A DNA stretch of 8,580 bases from Thermoanaerobacterales bacterium (GTDB lineage: Bacteria > Actinomycetota > Acidimicrobiia > Acidimicrobiales > JACDCH01): NCBI GenBank assembly GCA_017577565.1, contig PKRH01000132.1:1-8580 (forward strand), given 5' to 3'. Position numbers and translations under genes: made by a program. The stretch's first letter is position 1. Each line of letters opens with the position of its first letter. The notes below the pieces were generated by a model. That model was not told the DNA's origin, ran no database searches, and saw only the letters and a list, made by a program, of their open reading frames with translations. Of the stretch, positions 1 through 6,710 are shown one piece after another.

Positions 1-92
1 TTCTGCTGTTTCTTTTTTTTTTTTTTAAAGCGAAAGCGGCATTCCGGTTTTCCGGCCTGTCTGGGGGGCTCGGAGATTTGTAAAAGAGCCGG
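1..92. other. Untrimmed Illumina Nextera adapter read-through (non-biological)
   Basis: Bases 59-92 align without gaps to the 34-nt Nextera read-2 transposase adapter at 28 of 34 positions, including an exact 12-mer GGGCTCGGAGAT at 66-77. Bases 74-92 match the 19-bp Tn5 mosaic end at 15 of 19. Immediately left, 27-49 resembles the P7 flow-cell oligo with one deletion and several mismatches (CGGCAT at 37-42 is exact). That leaves about 9 bases (50-58) where an i7 index belongs. A run of 14 T at 13-26 corresponds, on the other strand, to the poly-A seen when a read runs past P7. The order index, adapter, genomic insert is exactly that of a short-insert read-through. Base composition jumps from moderate to about 85% GC after base 90. 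This stretch should be trimmed and not interpreted as biology. Confidence 0.92.
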
Positions 93-93
93 C

Positions 94-780
94 CGGGCGC
101 CCGCCCGCCGGCCCCGGGCGGGGGGCGCCCCCGCCACCCCGGTCCCCCCGCCGCCGGCGCCGCTCGCCGGCGCCGCCGTCCCCCGCCCCGCCTACCGCAA
201 CCTCGACCCCGACGACCTGGTGGGCACGTTCGCCCGGGCGGTGGCCGAGGCCGACGGCACCTGCCACGTCGTCGAGGGCGACGTCCCCGACGACCTGCTC
301 GACCGGCTGGTGGACGAGCTCGGCGGGCGCCCGGTCGTCGCCACCGCCGAGCCCGGGGCCGAGGGCGTCGCCCGGCGGCTCGCCGACCGGGGCGTGGCGG
401 TCGAGCCGTTCACCGTCGAGGCCGCCGCCCGAGCCGCGCTCGGGGTCACCGGCGCCGCCGCGGCCGTGGCCGCCACCGGCTCGGTCGTCCTCGACAGCCG
501 CCGGGCCGGCGGGCGCACGGCGTCGCTGCTGCCGCCGGTGCACCTGTGCGTCGTCCAGGTCGCCGCCCTCCACCCGACGCCGGCCGACGTGCTGCGCCAC
601 CTCGGCGACCCCGGCGGCGGGCTGCCGCCGTCGCTGGTGCTGGTCACCGGCCCCAGCCGCACCGGCGACATCGAGCAGCTGCTGACGCTGGGGGCCCACG
701 GCCCCACCGCGCTCCACGTCGTGCTCGTCCTCGACGGCCCCGGGCCCGCATCCACCCGCGACGGCGGGGCGCGCGCTTGA
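94..780 (+). CDS. lutC: LutC/YkgG-type LUD-domain protein, 5'-truncated
   Basis: This is the C-terminal most of a lactate-utilisation protein C homologue (LUD domain). In Bacillus, LutC acts with the iron-sulfur proteins LutA and LutB in L-lactate oxidation to pyruvate; its own biochemical role is poorly defined. Counting from the GTG at 220, the family motifs are ATGSVV (85-90), SLLPPVH (102-108), TGPSRTGDIE (143-152) and GAHGP (158-162). The frame is open leftwards through 93-219 with uniformly GC-rich codons, giving a Pro/Ala-rich stretch and then RPAYRNLDPDDL, which looks like the usual LutC N-terminal region. There is no ATG or GTG before 220 in frame, so the real start was probably lost at the contig edge. 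The GTG at 220 would cut into that region and is only the first available start. The start given here is the first in-frame codon after the adapter. Any lutA/lutB would lie upstream, out of view. Confidence 0.85.
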   Translation, partial: RAPARRPRAGGAPATPVPPPPAPLAGAAVPRPAYRNLDPDDLVGTFARAVAEADGTCHVVEGDVPDDLLDRLVDELGGRPVVATAEPGAEGVARRLADRGVAVEPFTVEAAARAALGVTGAAAAVAATGSVVLDSRRAGGRTASLLPPVHLCVVQVAALHPTPADVLRHLGDPGGGLPPSLVLVTGPSRTGDIEQLLTLGAHGPTALHVVLVLDGPGPASTRDGGARA

Positions 781-819
781 CTGGCCGTCGTCGACGGCCC
801 GGCACACCTGGGGGTAGCG

Positions 820-2127
820 GTGACCCACCCACCGGACGCGCGCGTCTACGTCCTCGACACCTCGGTCCTGCTGTCGGACCCCCGGGCGCTCGGGCGCTTC
901 GCCGAGCACGAGGTGGTGGTCCCGCTCGTCGTGCTGACCGAGCTGGAGGCCAAGCGCCACCACCCGGAGCTGGGCTGGGCGGCGCGCGAGGTGCTGCGCG
1001 AGCTGGAGGCGCTGCGGGTCCGGCACGGGTCGCTGCTGCGGCCCATGCCGGCCAACGACGCCGGCGGCACGATCCGGGTCGAGGTGAACCACAGCGGCCT
1101 CGGCAGCCTCCCGGCGGCGCTGTCGGCCGACTCGAACGACCACCGCATCCTGGCCGTCGGGCGCAACCTGGCGGCCGAGGGCCGCGCCGTCACGATCGTG
1201 ACCAAGGACCTGCCCCTGCGCCTCAAGGCCTCGATCGTCGGGCTCGACGCCGACGAGTACCGCAACGAGCAGGCCCGGGACACCAACTGGTCGGGCATGG
1301 CCGAGCTCGACGTGGACGGGGCGACCATCGACGAGCTGTTCGCCGAGCACGTGGTCGACGTGCCCGAGGCCCGGGAGCTGCCCTGCAACGCCGGGGTCGT
1401 GCTCCACGCCGGCACGCAGTCGGCGCTCGGCCGGCTGCGGGACGACAAGCGGGTGCACCTGGTCCGCAGCGACCGGGCGCTGTTCGAGGTGCGGGGCCGC
1501 TCGGCCGAGCAGCGGGTGGCCATCGACCTGCTGGCCGACCACGACGTCGGCATCGTCAGCCTCGGTGGGCCGGCCGGGACCGGCAAGAGCGTGCTGGCCC
1601 TGGCGGCCGGGCTCGACGCCGTGCTCGAGCAGCGCACGCACCACCGGGTCATCGTGTTCCGCCCCCTGTTCCCGGTGGGCGGGCAGGACCTCGGCTACCT
1701 GCCGGGCTCGGAGACCGAGAAGATGCAGCCGTGGGGCGCGGCGGTCACCGACGCGCTCGAGGCCATCGCGGGCCAGGACGTCATCGACGAGATCGTCGAC
1801 CGGGGCGTCCTCGAGGTGCTGCCGCTCACCCACATCCGGGGCCGGAGCCTGACGGGGTGCTTCGTCGTCATCGACGAGGCCCAGAACCTCGAGCGCACGG
1901 TGCTGCTGACCGCCCTCAGCCGCCTCGGCCAGGGCAGCCGGGTCGTGCTGACCCACGACGTCGCCCAGCGCGACAACCTCCGGGTCGGCCGGCACGACGG
2001 CATCGCGTCGGTCATCGAGAGCCTGAAGGGGCACCCGCTGTTCGGCCACGTGTCGCTGACCCGGGCCGAGCGCAGCCCCGTGGCGGCGCTGGTGACCCAG
2101 GTGCTGGACGGCGCCGGGCCCTCGTGA
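820..2127 (+). CDS. phoH2: PIN-PhoH fusion ATPase/ribonuclease (PhoH2/YlaK type)
   Basis: The 435-aa protein has an N-terminal PIN nuclease domain fused to a C-terminal PhoH P-loop ATPase. This is the architecture and approximate length of mycobacterial PhoH2, which is reported as an ATP-dependent RNA helicase/RNase. PIN acidic residues are D13 in VLDTSVLL, E41 in VVLTELEAKR, D107 in NDHRIL and D130 in TKDLPLR. The ATPase half carries Walker A GPAGTGKS (250-257) and Walker B VVIDEAQN (349-356), followed by a THDVAQRD segment. The GTG start at 820 puts the first PIN strand at residues 9-18, as expected. A weak G-rich SD (GGGGG, 810-814) precedes it. It lies 39 bp after lutC on the same strand. 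No small antitoxin-like ORF sits immediately upstream, unlike the phoAT-phoH2 pair of mycobacteria, so a toxin-antitoxin role is not supported here. It is probably cytoplasmic RNA metabolism. Confidence 0.93.
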   Translation: MTHPPDARVYVLDTSVLLSDPRALGRFAEHEVVVPLVVLTELEAKRHHPELGWAAREVLRELEALRVRHGSLLRPMPANDAGGTIRVEVNHSGLGSLPAALSADSNDHRILAVGRNLAAEGRAVTIVTKDLPLRLKASIVGLDADEYRNEQARDTNWSGMAELDVDGATIDELFAEHVVDVPEARELPCNAGVVLHAGTQSALGRLRDDKRVHLVRSDRALFEVRGRSAEQRVAIDLLADHDVGIVSLGGPAGTGKSVLALAAGLDAVLEQRTHHRVIVFRPLFPVGGQDLGYLPGSETEKMQPWGAAVTDALEAIAGQDVIDEIVDRGVLEVLPLTHIRGRSLTGCFVVIDEAQNLERTVLLTALSRLGQGSRVVLTHDVAQRDNLRVGRHDGIASVIESLKGHPLFGHVSLTRAERSPVAALVTQVLDGAGPS

Positions 2128-2203
2128 GCAGTTCGCGCAGCGGGCGGTGACACCGTAGCGCGATCGAAACACACATCCCCGGCAACGGTGCACCGGCGGT
2201 CGA

Positions 2204-2209
2204 TAGGGT
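2204..2209 (+). promoter_or_regulatory. Possible -10 element upstream of the aap operon
   Basis: TAGGGT fits the actinobacterial TANNNT/TAGRRT -10 pattern. It lies in a locally lower-GC patch (about 2150-2210) of the 173-bp gap between phoH2 and aapJ. It would give a leader of roughly 85 nt before the aapJ ATG. No good -35 hexamer lies 17-19 bp upstream (GGCAAC-like only), so this is a weak candidate. Confidence 0.25.
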
Positions 2210-2273
2210 CCGAGCGCTGACAGCCAGGTCGTGACGCCGGCGCTGCGCAGGGTGAGGGGGCGGGGGCGGCGGC

Positions 2274-2289
2274 GTCGGCGGCCGCCGAC
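2274..2289. promoter_or_regulatory. Perfect 16-bp palindrome next to the aapJ SD
   Basis: GTCGGCGG is followed directly by its exact reverse complement CCGCCGAC. The right edge touches the aapJ SD (AAGGGGGA, 2290-2297). It could be a dimeric repressor operator. As RNA it could form a 6-bp stem with a GGCC loop that affects ribosome access. In DNA this GC-rich a chance palindrome is possible, so function is inferred only from symmetry and position. Confidence 0.35.
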
Positions 2290-2297
2290 AAGGGGGA
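2290..2297 (+). promoter_or_regulatory. Strong Shine-Dalgarno site of aapJ
   Basis: AAGGGGGA lies 3 nt before the ATG at 2301. It fixes that start, which is also the one that gives a correctly placed lipoprotein signal peptide. It is the best SD in the transporter operon, consistent with the usual high demand for the binding protein. Confidence 0.7.
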
Positions 2298-2300
2298 TCC

Positions 2301-3419
2301 ATGCACCGACGATCACGTCTGTGGAGGCTCGGCGGGGTGCTGCTGGCGCTCGGCCTCGCCGCAGCGGCCTGCAGCGACGACTCGAACGACGACGAGGCCG
2401 CCGGGAGCGGAGGCGGCGGAGGCGGCGGCAGCCTGCTCGACGAGGTGCGCGACCGGGGCGTCCTGCGCTGCGGCGTCAACGAGACGGTCCCCGGGTTCGG
2501 CCTCGTCGACGAGTCCGGCGAGTACTCCGGCTTCGACATCGAGTTCTGCAAGGTCGTGGCGGCGGGGATCCTCGGCGACGCCGAGGCCGTCGAGTACGTC
2601 TCGCTCGACACCGAGACGCGGTTCACCGCGCTCGACGCGGGCGACATCGACGTGCTCATCCGCAACACGACGTGGACCGCGAGCCGGGACGGCGCCGAGA
2701 ACGCCCGCTTCCTCGAGACGACGTTCTACGACGGCCAGGGGATGATGGTGCGGGCCGACTCGGGCTACACCTCGATCGCCGACATGGACGGCACCACCAT
2801 CTGCGTCCTGTCCGGCACCACGACCGAGCTGAACCTGGCCACGGCCGCGGCCCAGGCCGGCATCGACTACGAGCCGCTGACCTTCACCGAGGCCGACCAG
2901 ATCCAGGAGGCCTTCACCGCCGGGCAGTGCCAGGGCTGGACCTCGGACAAGTCGCAGCTCGCGGGCGTGCGCTCGACCTTCCCGGAGAGCGCGGGCGGCC
3001 CCGAGGCGCTCACCATCCTCGACGAGACGTTCTCGAAGGAGCCGCTCGGCCCGGTGGTCCGCGACGGCGACGACGAGTGGGCCGACGCCGTCAACTGGAC
3101 GATCATCGCCACGATCCAGGCCGAGGAGTTCGGCATCACCAGCGAGAACGTCGAGGAGATGCGCAGCAGCGACAACCTCGACGTCCTGCGGTTCCTCGGC
3201 CAGCCGATCCCGAGCGAGGACGGCGAGGGCGACGCCGCGCCGTTCGACCCCGGCCTCGGCCTCGAGCCCGACTTCGCCGTCGACGTCATCAGCCAGGTCG
3301 GCAACTACGGCGAGATCTACGAGCGCACGGTCGGGCCCGACACGCCGCTCGGCCTGGAGCGCGGGCCCAACGCCCTGTGGACCGAGGGTGGCCTGCTCTA
3401 CGCCGCCCCCTACCGGTGA
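2301..3419 (+). CDS. aapJ: Amino-acid ABC transporter substrate-binding lipoprotein (AapJ-like)
   Basis: The 372-aa extracytoplasmic solute-binding protein belongs to the general L-amino-acid (Aap/Bzt) family, which captures amino acids outside the membrane and delivers them to the permease. The signal peptide has a basic n-region (MHRRSRLWR), a hydrophobic core and a lipobox ending AAAC with Cys24. A lipid-anchored mature protein is expected. An acidic then Gly-rich linker (about 25-44) tethers the domain. Family segments are GVNETVPGFG (58-67), YSGFDIEFCKVVAA (75-88) and RFTALDAGDIDVLIRNTTWT (107-126), where R121 is the likely ligand-carboxylate contact. FYDGQGMMV (142-150) and the C-terminal VGNYGEIYERTVG to NALWTEGGLLYAAPYR are also AapJ hallmarks. 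C210 near the ligand region matches the family's GQC segment. It is the first gene of the operon, 36 bp before aapQ. Substrate range (polar versus broad) cannot be read from sequence. Confidence 0.95.
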   Translation: MHRRSRLWRLGGVLLALGLAAAACSDDSNDDEAAGSGGGGGGGSLLDEVRDRGVLRCGVNETVPGFGLVDESGEYSGFDIEFCKVVAAGILGDAEAVEYVSLDTETRFTALDAGDIDVLIRNTTWTASRDGAENARFLETTFYDGQGMMVRADSGYTSIADMDGTTICVLSGTTTELNLATAAAQAGIDYEPLTFTEADQIQEAFTAGQCQGWTSDKSQLAGVRSTFPESAGGPEALTILDETFSKEPLGPVVRDGDDEWADAVNWTIIATIQAEEFGITSENVEEMRSSDNLDVLRFLGQPIPSEDGEGDAAPFDPGLGLEPDFAVDVISQVGNYGEIYERTVGPDTPLGLERGPNALWTEGGLLYAAPYR

Positions 3420-3439
3420 GCCGGTGAGCGCGCCGGGCT
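3413..3439 (+). repeat. Tandem octamer over the aapJ stop codon, with a possible hairpin
   Basis: CCGGTGAG occurs twice back to back at 3413-3420 and 3421-3428; the first copy contains the aapJ TGA stop. Just after the stop, AGCCGG (3419-3424) can pair with CCGGGCT (3433-3439) if one G bulges, giving a short GC stem between the binding-protein and permease genes. Intercistronic stems in such operons can favour the binding-protein transcript. This one is weak and that role is inference. Confidence 0.3.
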
Positions 3440-3455
3440 GACCGAGGCGACGACG

Positions 3456-4616
3456 ATGGCGACGACGACCGCGGCCGGGGGACGACCACCGCTGTGGCGT
3501 GACGTGCGCGTGCTGCGCGTCGCGTTCCAGGTGGCCGTCCTGGCCGCGGTCGTCGCCTTCGTCGCCTACCTCTACGACAACCTGCAGGCCAACGACGTCG
3601 AGCTCGACTTCAGCTTCCTCGACCAGCAGGCCGGCTTCCGCATCGCCTACACCGACCTGCGGCCGTCGGACACGGTGCTCGACGCCATGCTGACGGGCCT
3701 GCGCAACACGATCACCGTCGCCCTGCTGGGCATCGCCCTCACGCTGGTCGTCGGCACCGTCGTGGGGATCGCCCGGCTGTCGGGCAACTGGATCGTGCGG
3801 CGGGTCGCCGGCGTCTACGTCGAGGTGCTGCGCAACATCCCGCCGCTGGTCGTCATCGTCTTCGTCAACGCCGCCGCCCTGGCCACCCTGCCGCCGATCC
3901 AGGAGGCCGACCGGATCGACGGGCTCCTCGTCCTGTCGGTGTCGGAGATCGGCGTCGTCTCGCTGCGGGGCGACGGCCACGGCTGGCCGTACCTCGTCAC
4001 GCTGGGACTGGCCGTGGCGGCCGCCGCCGCGGTCGGCGTGTGGCGGACCCGCCTGGAGGAGCGGACGGGCACCCCGGCCCGCCGTTGGCTGTGGTCGGGG
4101 GGCCTCGTGCTGGTGGTGGCGGTGGTGGCCTACCTGGCGCTGGACGGGCCGGTCGTCGTCAGCCGCCCGGAGGTCGACGGACTGCGCATCAGGGGCGGCA
4201 ACCGCATGGGCCTGCCGTTCGCCTCGGTGCTCGTCGGGCTCGTGCTCTACACCTCGTCGCACGTGGCCGAGATCGTGCGGGGCTCGATCCAGGCGGTGCC
4301 CCGGGGCCAGACCGAGGCGGCCGACGCCCTCGGCCTCAGCACCGGCCAGCGCCTCCGCCACGTCGTGCTGCCCCAGGCGTTCCGCATCGCCACCCCGCCG
4401 ATCATCAACCAGTGCCTCAACCTCACGAAGAACACGTCGCTGGGCGTCGCCGTCGCCTTCGCCGAGCTGATGGGGGTCACCAACACCGTCATCGGCAACG
4501 GTGACCCGGCGATCCCGGCGATCCTCGTCGCCATGGGCATGTACCTCGTGCTCTCGCTGGCCATCTCGCTGGTCGCCAACCTCGCCAACCACCGCCTCCG
4601 CCTGGTCGAGCGCTGA
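3456..4616 (+). CDS. aapQ: Amino-acid ABC transporter permease (AapQ-like)
   Basis: The 386-aa integral membrane subunit of the HisM/AapQ type forms half of the channel with AapM. It has an N-terminal membrane segment (about 23-40) and then an extracytoplasmic stretch. A GLRNTITVALLGIALTLVVG helix (81-100) is followed by the conserved YVEVLRNIPPLVVIVF segment (121-136). A long insert with two further hydrophobic segments (about 180-195, 212-229) is typical of Aap-class permeases, which are larger than ordinary ~220-aa family members. The EAA loop that docks the ATPase begins EAADALGLS at E287 and runs to LPQAFR (305-310). The C-terminal INQCLNLTKNTSLGVAVAFAEL (317-338) is highly characteristic. 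The ATG at 3456 has a GAGGCGA-like SD at 3444-3450. Its TGA shares one base with the aapM ATG (TGATG at 4614-4618), indicating coupled translation. Confidence 0.95.
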   Translation: MATTTAAGGRPPLWRDVRVLRVAFQVAVLAAVVAFVAYLYDNLQANDVELDFSFLDQQAGFRIAYTDLRPSDTVLDAMLTGLRNTITVALLGIALTLVVGTVVGIARLSGNWIVRRVAGVYVEVLRNIPPLVVIVFVNAAALATLPPIQEADRIDGLLVLSVSEIGVVSLRGDGHGWPYLVTLGLAVAAAAAVGVWRTRLEERTGTPARRWLWSGGLVLVVAVVAYLALDGPVVVSRPEVDGLRIRGGNRMGLPFASVLVGLVLYTSSHVAEIVRGSIQAVPRGQTEAADALGLSTGQRLRHVVLPQAFRIATPPIINQCLNLTKNTSLGVAVAFAELMGVTNTVIGNGDPAIPAILVAMGMYLVLSLAISLVANLANHRLRLVER

Positions 4617-5896
4617 TGACCGCCACCGACGTCCTCGCCGAGCCCATCGGGGCGCCCGAGCCGGAGCCGCCCCGGCGCGACCTCACGCCGCGCCAGTGGG
4701 TGCGGGCCAACCTGTTCTCCTCGCCGCTCAACTCGGTGCTCACGGTCGTCATCGGCCTGGGCACCGCGTACGTCGTCTACCGCCTGGCCCGGTGGGCCTT
4801 CGTCACCGCCGAGTGGGCGGTCGTGCGGGTCAACCTCCGCCTGTTCATGGTCGGGTTCTTCCCGGTCGACCAGCTGTGGCGCCTGTGGGTGGCGCTGTAC
4901 GTGCTGGTGGCCACCTGCGGGCTGGCCGCCGGCGCGCTGGCCGAGGCCTCCCGGCGGGTCGCCGACGGCGACGAGGAGCCCGCGCCCCGCCCCTCGCTGC
5001 CCCGCCGGGTGCTGGCGGCGCTCCACCGCTTCTGGCCCGCGGTCGTGTGCGTCGCCGTGATCCTGGGCTTCACCCGGACGCCGGGCCCCACGGTCGGCAC
5101 GGTCGGGCTGGTCGTCGTGGGGGCGCTCGCGGGCGCGGCCGGCCGGCGCGTGCCCCGCCCCCTGCAGCGCTGGGCGTGGGTGCTGCCGATCGCCGGGCTC
5201 GTCGCCGCGCTGCAGGTCATCGTGGCCGGCGAGGACGGGGTCGGCTGGGACCGCTGGGGCGGCCTGCACCTGGCCGTCGCCGCCACGATCGCCGGCGTCG
5301 GGCTGGCCTTCCCGCTCGGGCTGCTGCTGGCGCTCGGCCGCCGGTCGTCGCTGCGGGCGCTGCGCCTGGTCTCGATCGCCTACATCGAGGCCTTCCGGGC
5401 GGTCCCGCTGGTCACCCTCCTGTTCCTCGGCGGCTACATGGTCGGCTACCTGTTCCCGAACACGGTGGAGCCGCCGAGCTTCCTCGTGCGGGCGGTCATC
5501 GCCATCACGCTGTTCGAGGCCGCCTACATCGCCGAGATCGTGCGGGGCGGGCTGCAGGCCGTGCCCCGGGGCCAGTACGAGGCGGCGCAGGCGCTCGGGC
5601 TGTCGCCGGTCGGCGTCATGCGGCTGGTGGTGCTGCCCCAGGCCCTGCGGGCCGTGATCCCGGCGATGGTCGGCCAGTTCATCAGCCTGTTCAAGGACAC
5701 GTCGCTGCTGACGATCATCGGCTTCCTCGAGCTGATCGAGGTGACCCGGATCGTCACGCAGCAGGACGCCTTCCGCGGCCAGGGCCTGCGGCCCATCGCC
5801 CTCGCCTTCGTGGGGCTGATCTACTGGGCGGGGTGCTCGACGATGTCGCGGGAGAGCCAGCGGCTCGAACGACGCCTGGGGGTGGGCGAACGATGA
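4616..5896 (+). CDS. aapM: Amino-acid ABC transporter permease (AapM-like)
   Basis: This is the second channel subunit, 426 aa, pairing with AapQ. The N-terminal tail is Pro/Glu-rich and cytoplasmic-like. After that, PRQWVRANLFSSPLNSVLTVV (25-45) matches the AapM family start. Several additional hydrophobic segments (about 41-60, 91-108, 141-150, 160-175, 187-203) precede the conserved transporter core. The core contains a helix around 219-240 and YIEAFRAVPLVTLLF (256-270). The EAA loop starts at YEAAQALGLS (E322) and ends LPQALR (340-345). SLFKDTSLLTIIGFLELIEV (357-376) follows. The ATG overlaps the aapQ stop by one base. The 3' end overlaps aapP by four bases (ATGA, 5893-5896). The EAA-loop DNA resembles that of aapQ because the two permeases are paralogues. 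Confidence 0.95.
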   Translation: MTATDVLAEPIGAPEPEPPRRDLTPRQWVRANLFSSPLNSVLTVVIGLGTAYVVYRLARWAFVTAEWAVVRVNLRLFMVGFFPVDQLWRLWVALYVLVATCGLAAGALAEASRRVADGDEEPAPRPSLPRRVLAALHRFWPAVVCVAVILGFTRTPGPTVGTVGLVVVGALAGAAGRRVPRPLQRWAWVLPIAGLVAALQVIVAGEDGVGWDRWGGLHLAVAATIAGVGLAFPLGLLLALGRRSSLRALRLVSIAYIEAFRAVPLVTLLFLGGYMVGYLFPNTVEPPSFLVRAVIAITLFEAAYIAEIVRGGLQAVPRGQYEAAQALGLSPVGVMRLVVLPQALRAVIPAMVGQFISLFKDTSLLTIIGFLELIEVTRIVTQQDAFRGQGLRPIALAFVGLIYWAGCSTMSRESQRLERRLGVGER

Positions 5897-6669
5897 CCGA
5901 CGGCCTGACGACGCTGGCCACCCGCGCCGGGGGCACCGGCGAGCCGATCATCGAGTGCACCGGGGTCGAGAAGTGGTTCGGGCGCTTCCAGGCCCTGAAG
6001 GGCATCGACCTCACGGTCGGCCGCCAGGAGGTCGTCGTCGTGATCGGCCCCTCGGGGTCGGGCAAGTCGACGCTCATCCGCTGCATCAACCGGCTGGAGG
6101 AGCACGACCGCGGCCGCATCGTCGTCGACGGCACCGAGCTGACCAACGACGTGCGCAACATCGCCGAGGTGCGCCGCGAGGTCGGCATGGTGTTCCAGCA
6201 GTTCAACCTCTTCCCGCACCTGACCGTGCTCGACAACGTGACGCTCGGGCCCCGCAAGGTGCGGCGCTGGCCCCGGGCGAAGGCGGTCGAGGTGGCCCGG
6301 GAGATGCTCGAGCGGGTCAAGATCCCCGAGCAGGCGCACAAGTACCCGGGCCAGCTCTCCGGCGGCCAGCAGCAGCGGGTGGCGATCGCCCGGGCGCTGG
6401 CCATGCAGCCGAAGATCATGCTGTTCGACGAGCCGACCTCGGCGCTCGACCCCGAGATGATCGCCGAGGTGCTGGACGTCATGCGGGAGCTGGCCCGCTC
6501 GGGCATGACGATGATCGTCGTCACCCACGAGATGGGCTTCGCCCGCGAGGTGGCCGACCGGGTGGTCTTCATGGCCGACGGCGAGATCGTCGAGGTCGGC
6601 ACGCCGGAGCACTTCTTCGAGAACCCGGTCGAGGAGCGCACCAAGCTCTTCCTCCGCCAGATCCTCTGA
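5893..6669 (+). CDS. aapP: Amino-acid ABC transporter ATP-binding protein (AapP/GlnQ-like)
   Basis: The 258-aa cytoplasmic ATPase subunit drives import through AapQ/AapM. All nucleotide-binding motifs are intact: Walker A GPSGSGKS (52-59), Q-loop VFQQFNLFPHL (100-110), ABC signature LSGGQQQR (155-162), Walker B IMLFDEP (175-181), D-loop SALD (183-186) and the switch His in VVTHEMGF (H212). Length is normal for the polar amino-acid ATPase family. The ATG at 5893 is chosen because it overlaps the aapM stop (ATGA) and lies about 15 codons before the conserved start PIIECTGVEKWFG. The same frame stays open far upstream, but only as an out-of-frame shadow of aapM. A G-rich stretch (5878-5886) may act as SD. 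It is the last gene of the operon; no clear terminator follows. Confidence 0.97.
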   Translation: MTDGLTTLATRAGGTGEPIIECTGVEKWFGRFQALKGIDLTVGRQEVVVVIGPSGSGKSTLIRCINRLEEHDRGRIVVDGTELTNDVRNIAEVRREVGMVFQQFNLFPHLTVLDNVTLGPRKVRRWPRAKAVEVAREMLERVKIPEQAHKYPGQLSGGQQQRVAIARALAMQPKIMLFDEPTSALDPEMIAEVLDVMRELARSGMTMIVVTHEMGFAREVADRVVFMADGEIVEVGTPEHFFENPVEERTKLFLRQIL

Positions 6670-6698
6670 CGGTGCGCCACGGCGTCACAGGGCGTCGT

Positions 6699-6704
6699 CA
6701 TACT
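6699..6704 (+). promoter_or_regulatory. Candidate -10 box for leaderless expression of the exonuclease gene
   Basis: CATACT matches TATAAT at 4 of 6, including the key A at -11 and T at -7. It ends 6 bases before the ATG at 6711, so a start of transcription at the usual distance falls on the A of the ATG. The gene has no SD, which fits a leaderless mRNA, common in actinobacteria. No good -35 is visible, so confidence is limited. Confidence 0.35.
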
Positions 6705-6710
6705 GGCGGC

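Noticed and set aside
13..30. T-run followed by AAAG as an intrinsic terminator or promoter region
   Set aside because: It is part of the adapter/homopolymer tail and has no upstream GC hairpin.
220..222. GTG as the true lutC start
   Set aside because: LutC-like coding sequence continues upstream to the adapter junction and this GTG would cut into it; the gene is more likely truncated by the contig edge.
25..2316. Very long minus-strand open frame opposite lutC and phoH2
   Set aside because: Its product is a low-complexity Arg/His/Gly/Val mix with no domain. Stop-free antisense frames are expected at this GC, and the opposite strand has clear families. It would also start in aapJ and run into the adapter.
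2313..4592. Long minus-strand open frame opposite aapJ and aapQ
   Set aside because: Antisense shadow of two well-identified transporter genes, with no recognisable protein content.
4501..5892. Apparent 722-aa protein with the aapP ATPase at its C-terminus
   Set aside because: The part before 5893 is aapM read out of frame and is Arg/Ala/Gly-rich noise. The real aapP start is the ATG at 5893 overlapping the aapM stop.
6667..6687. TGACG...CGTCA inverted repeat after aapP as a terminator
   Set aside because: Only 5 bp of stem with poor inner pairing and no T-tract.
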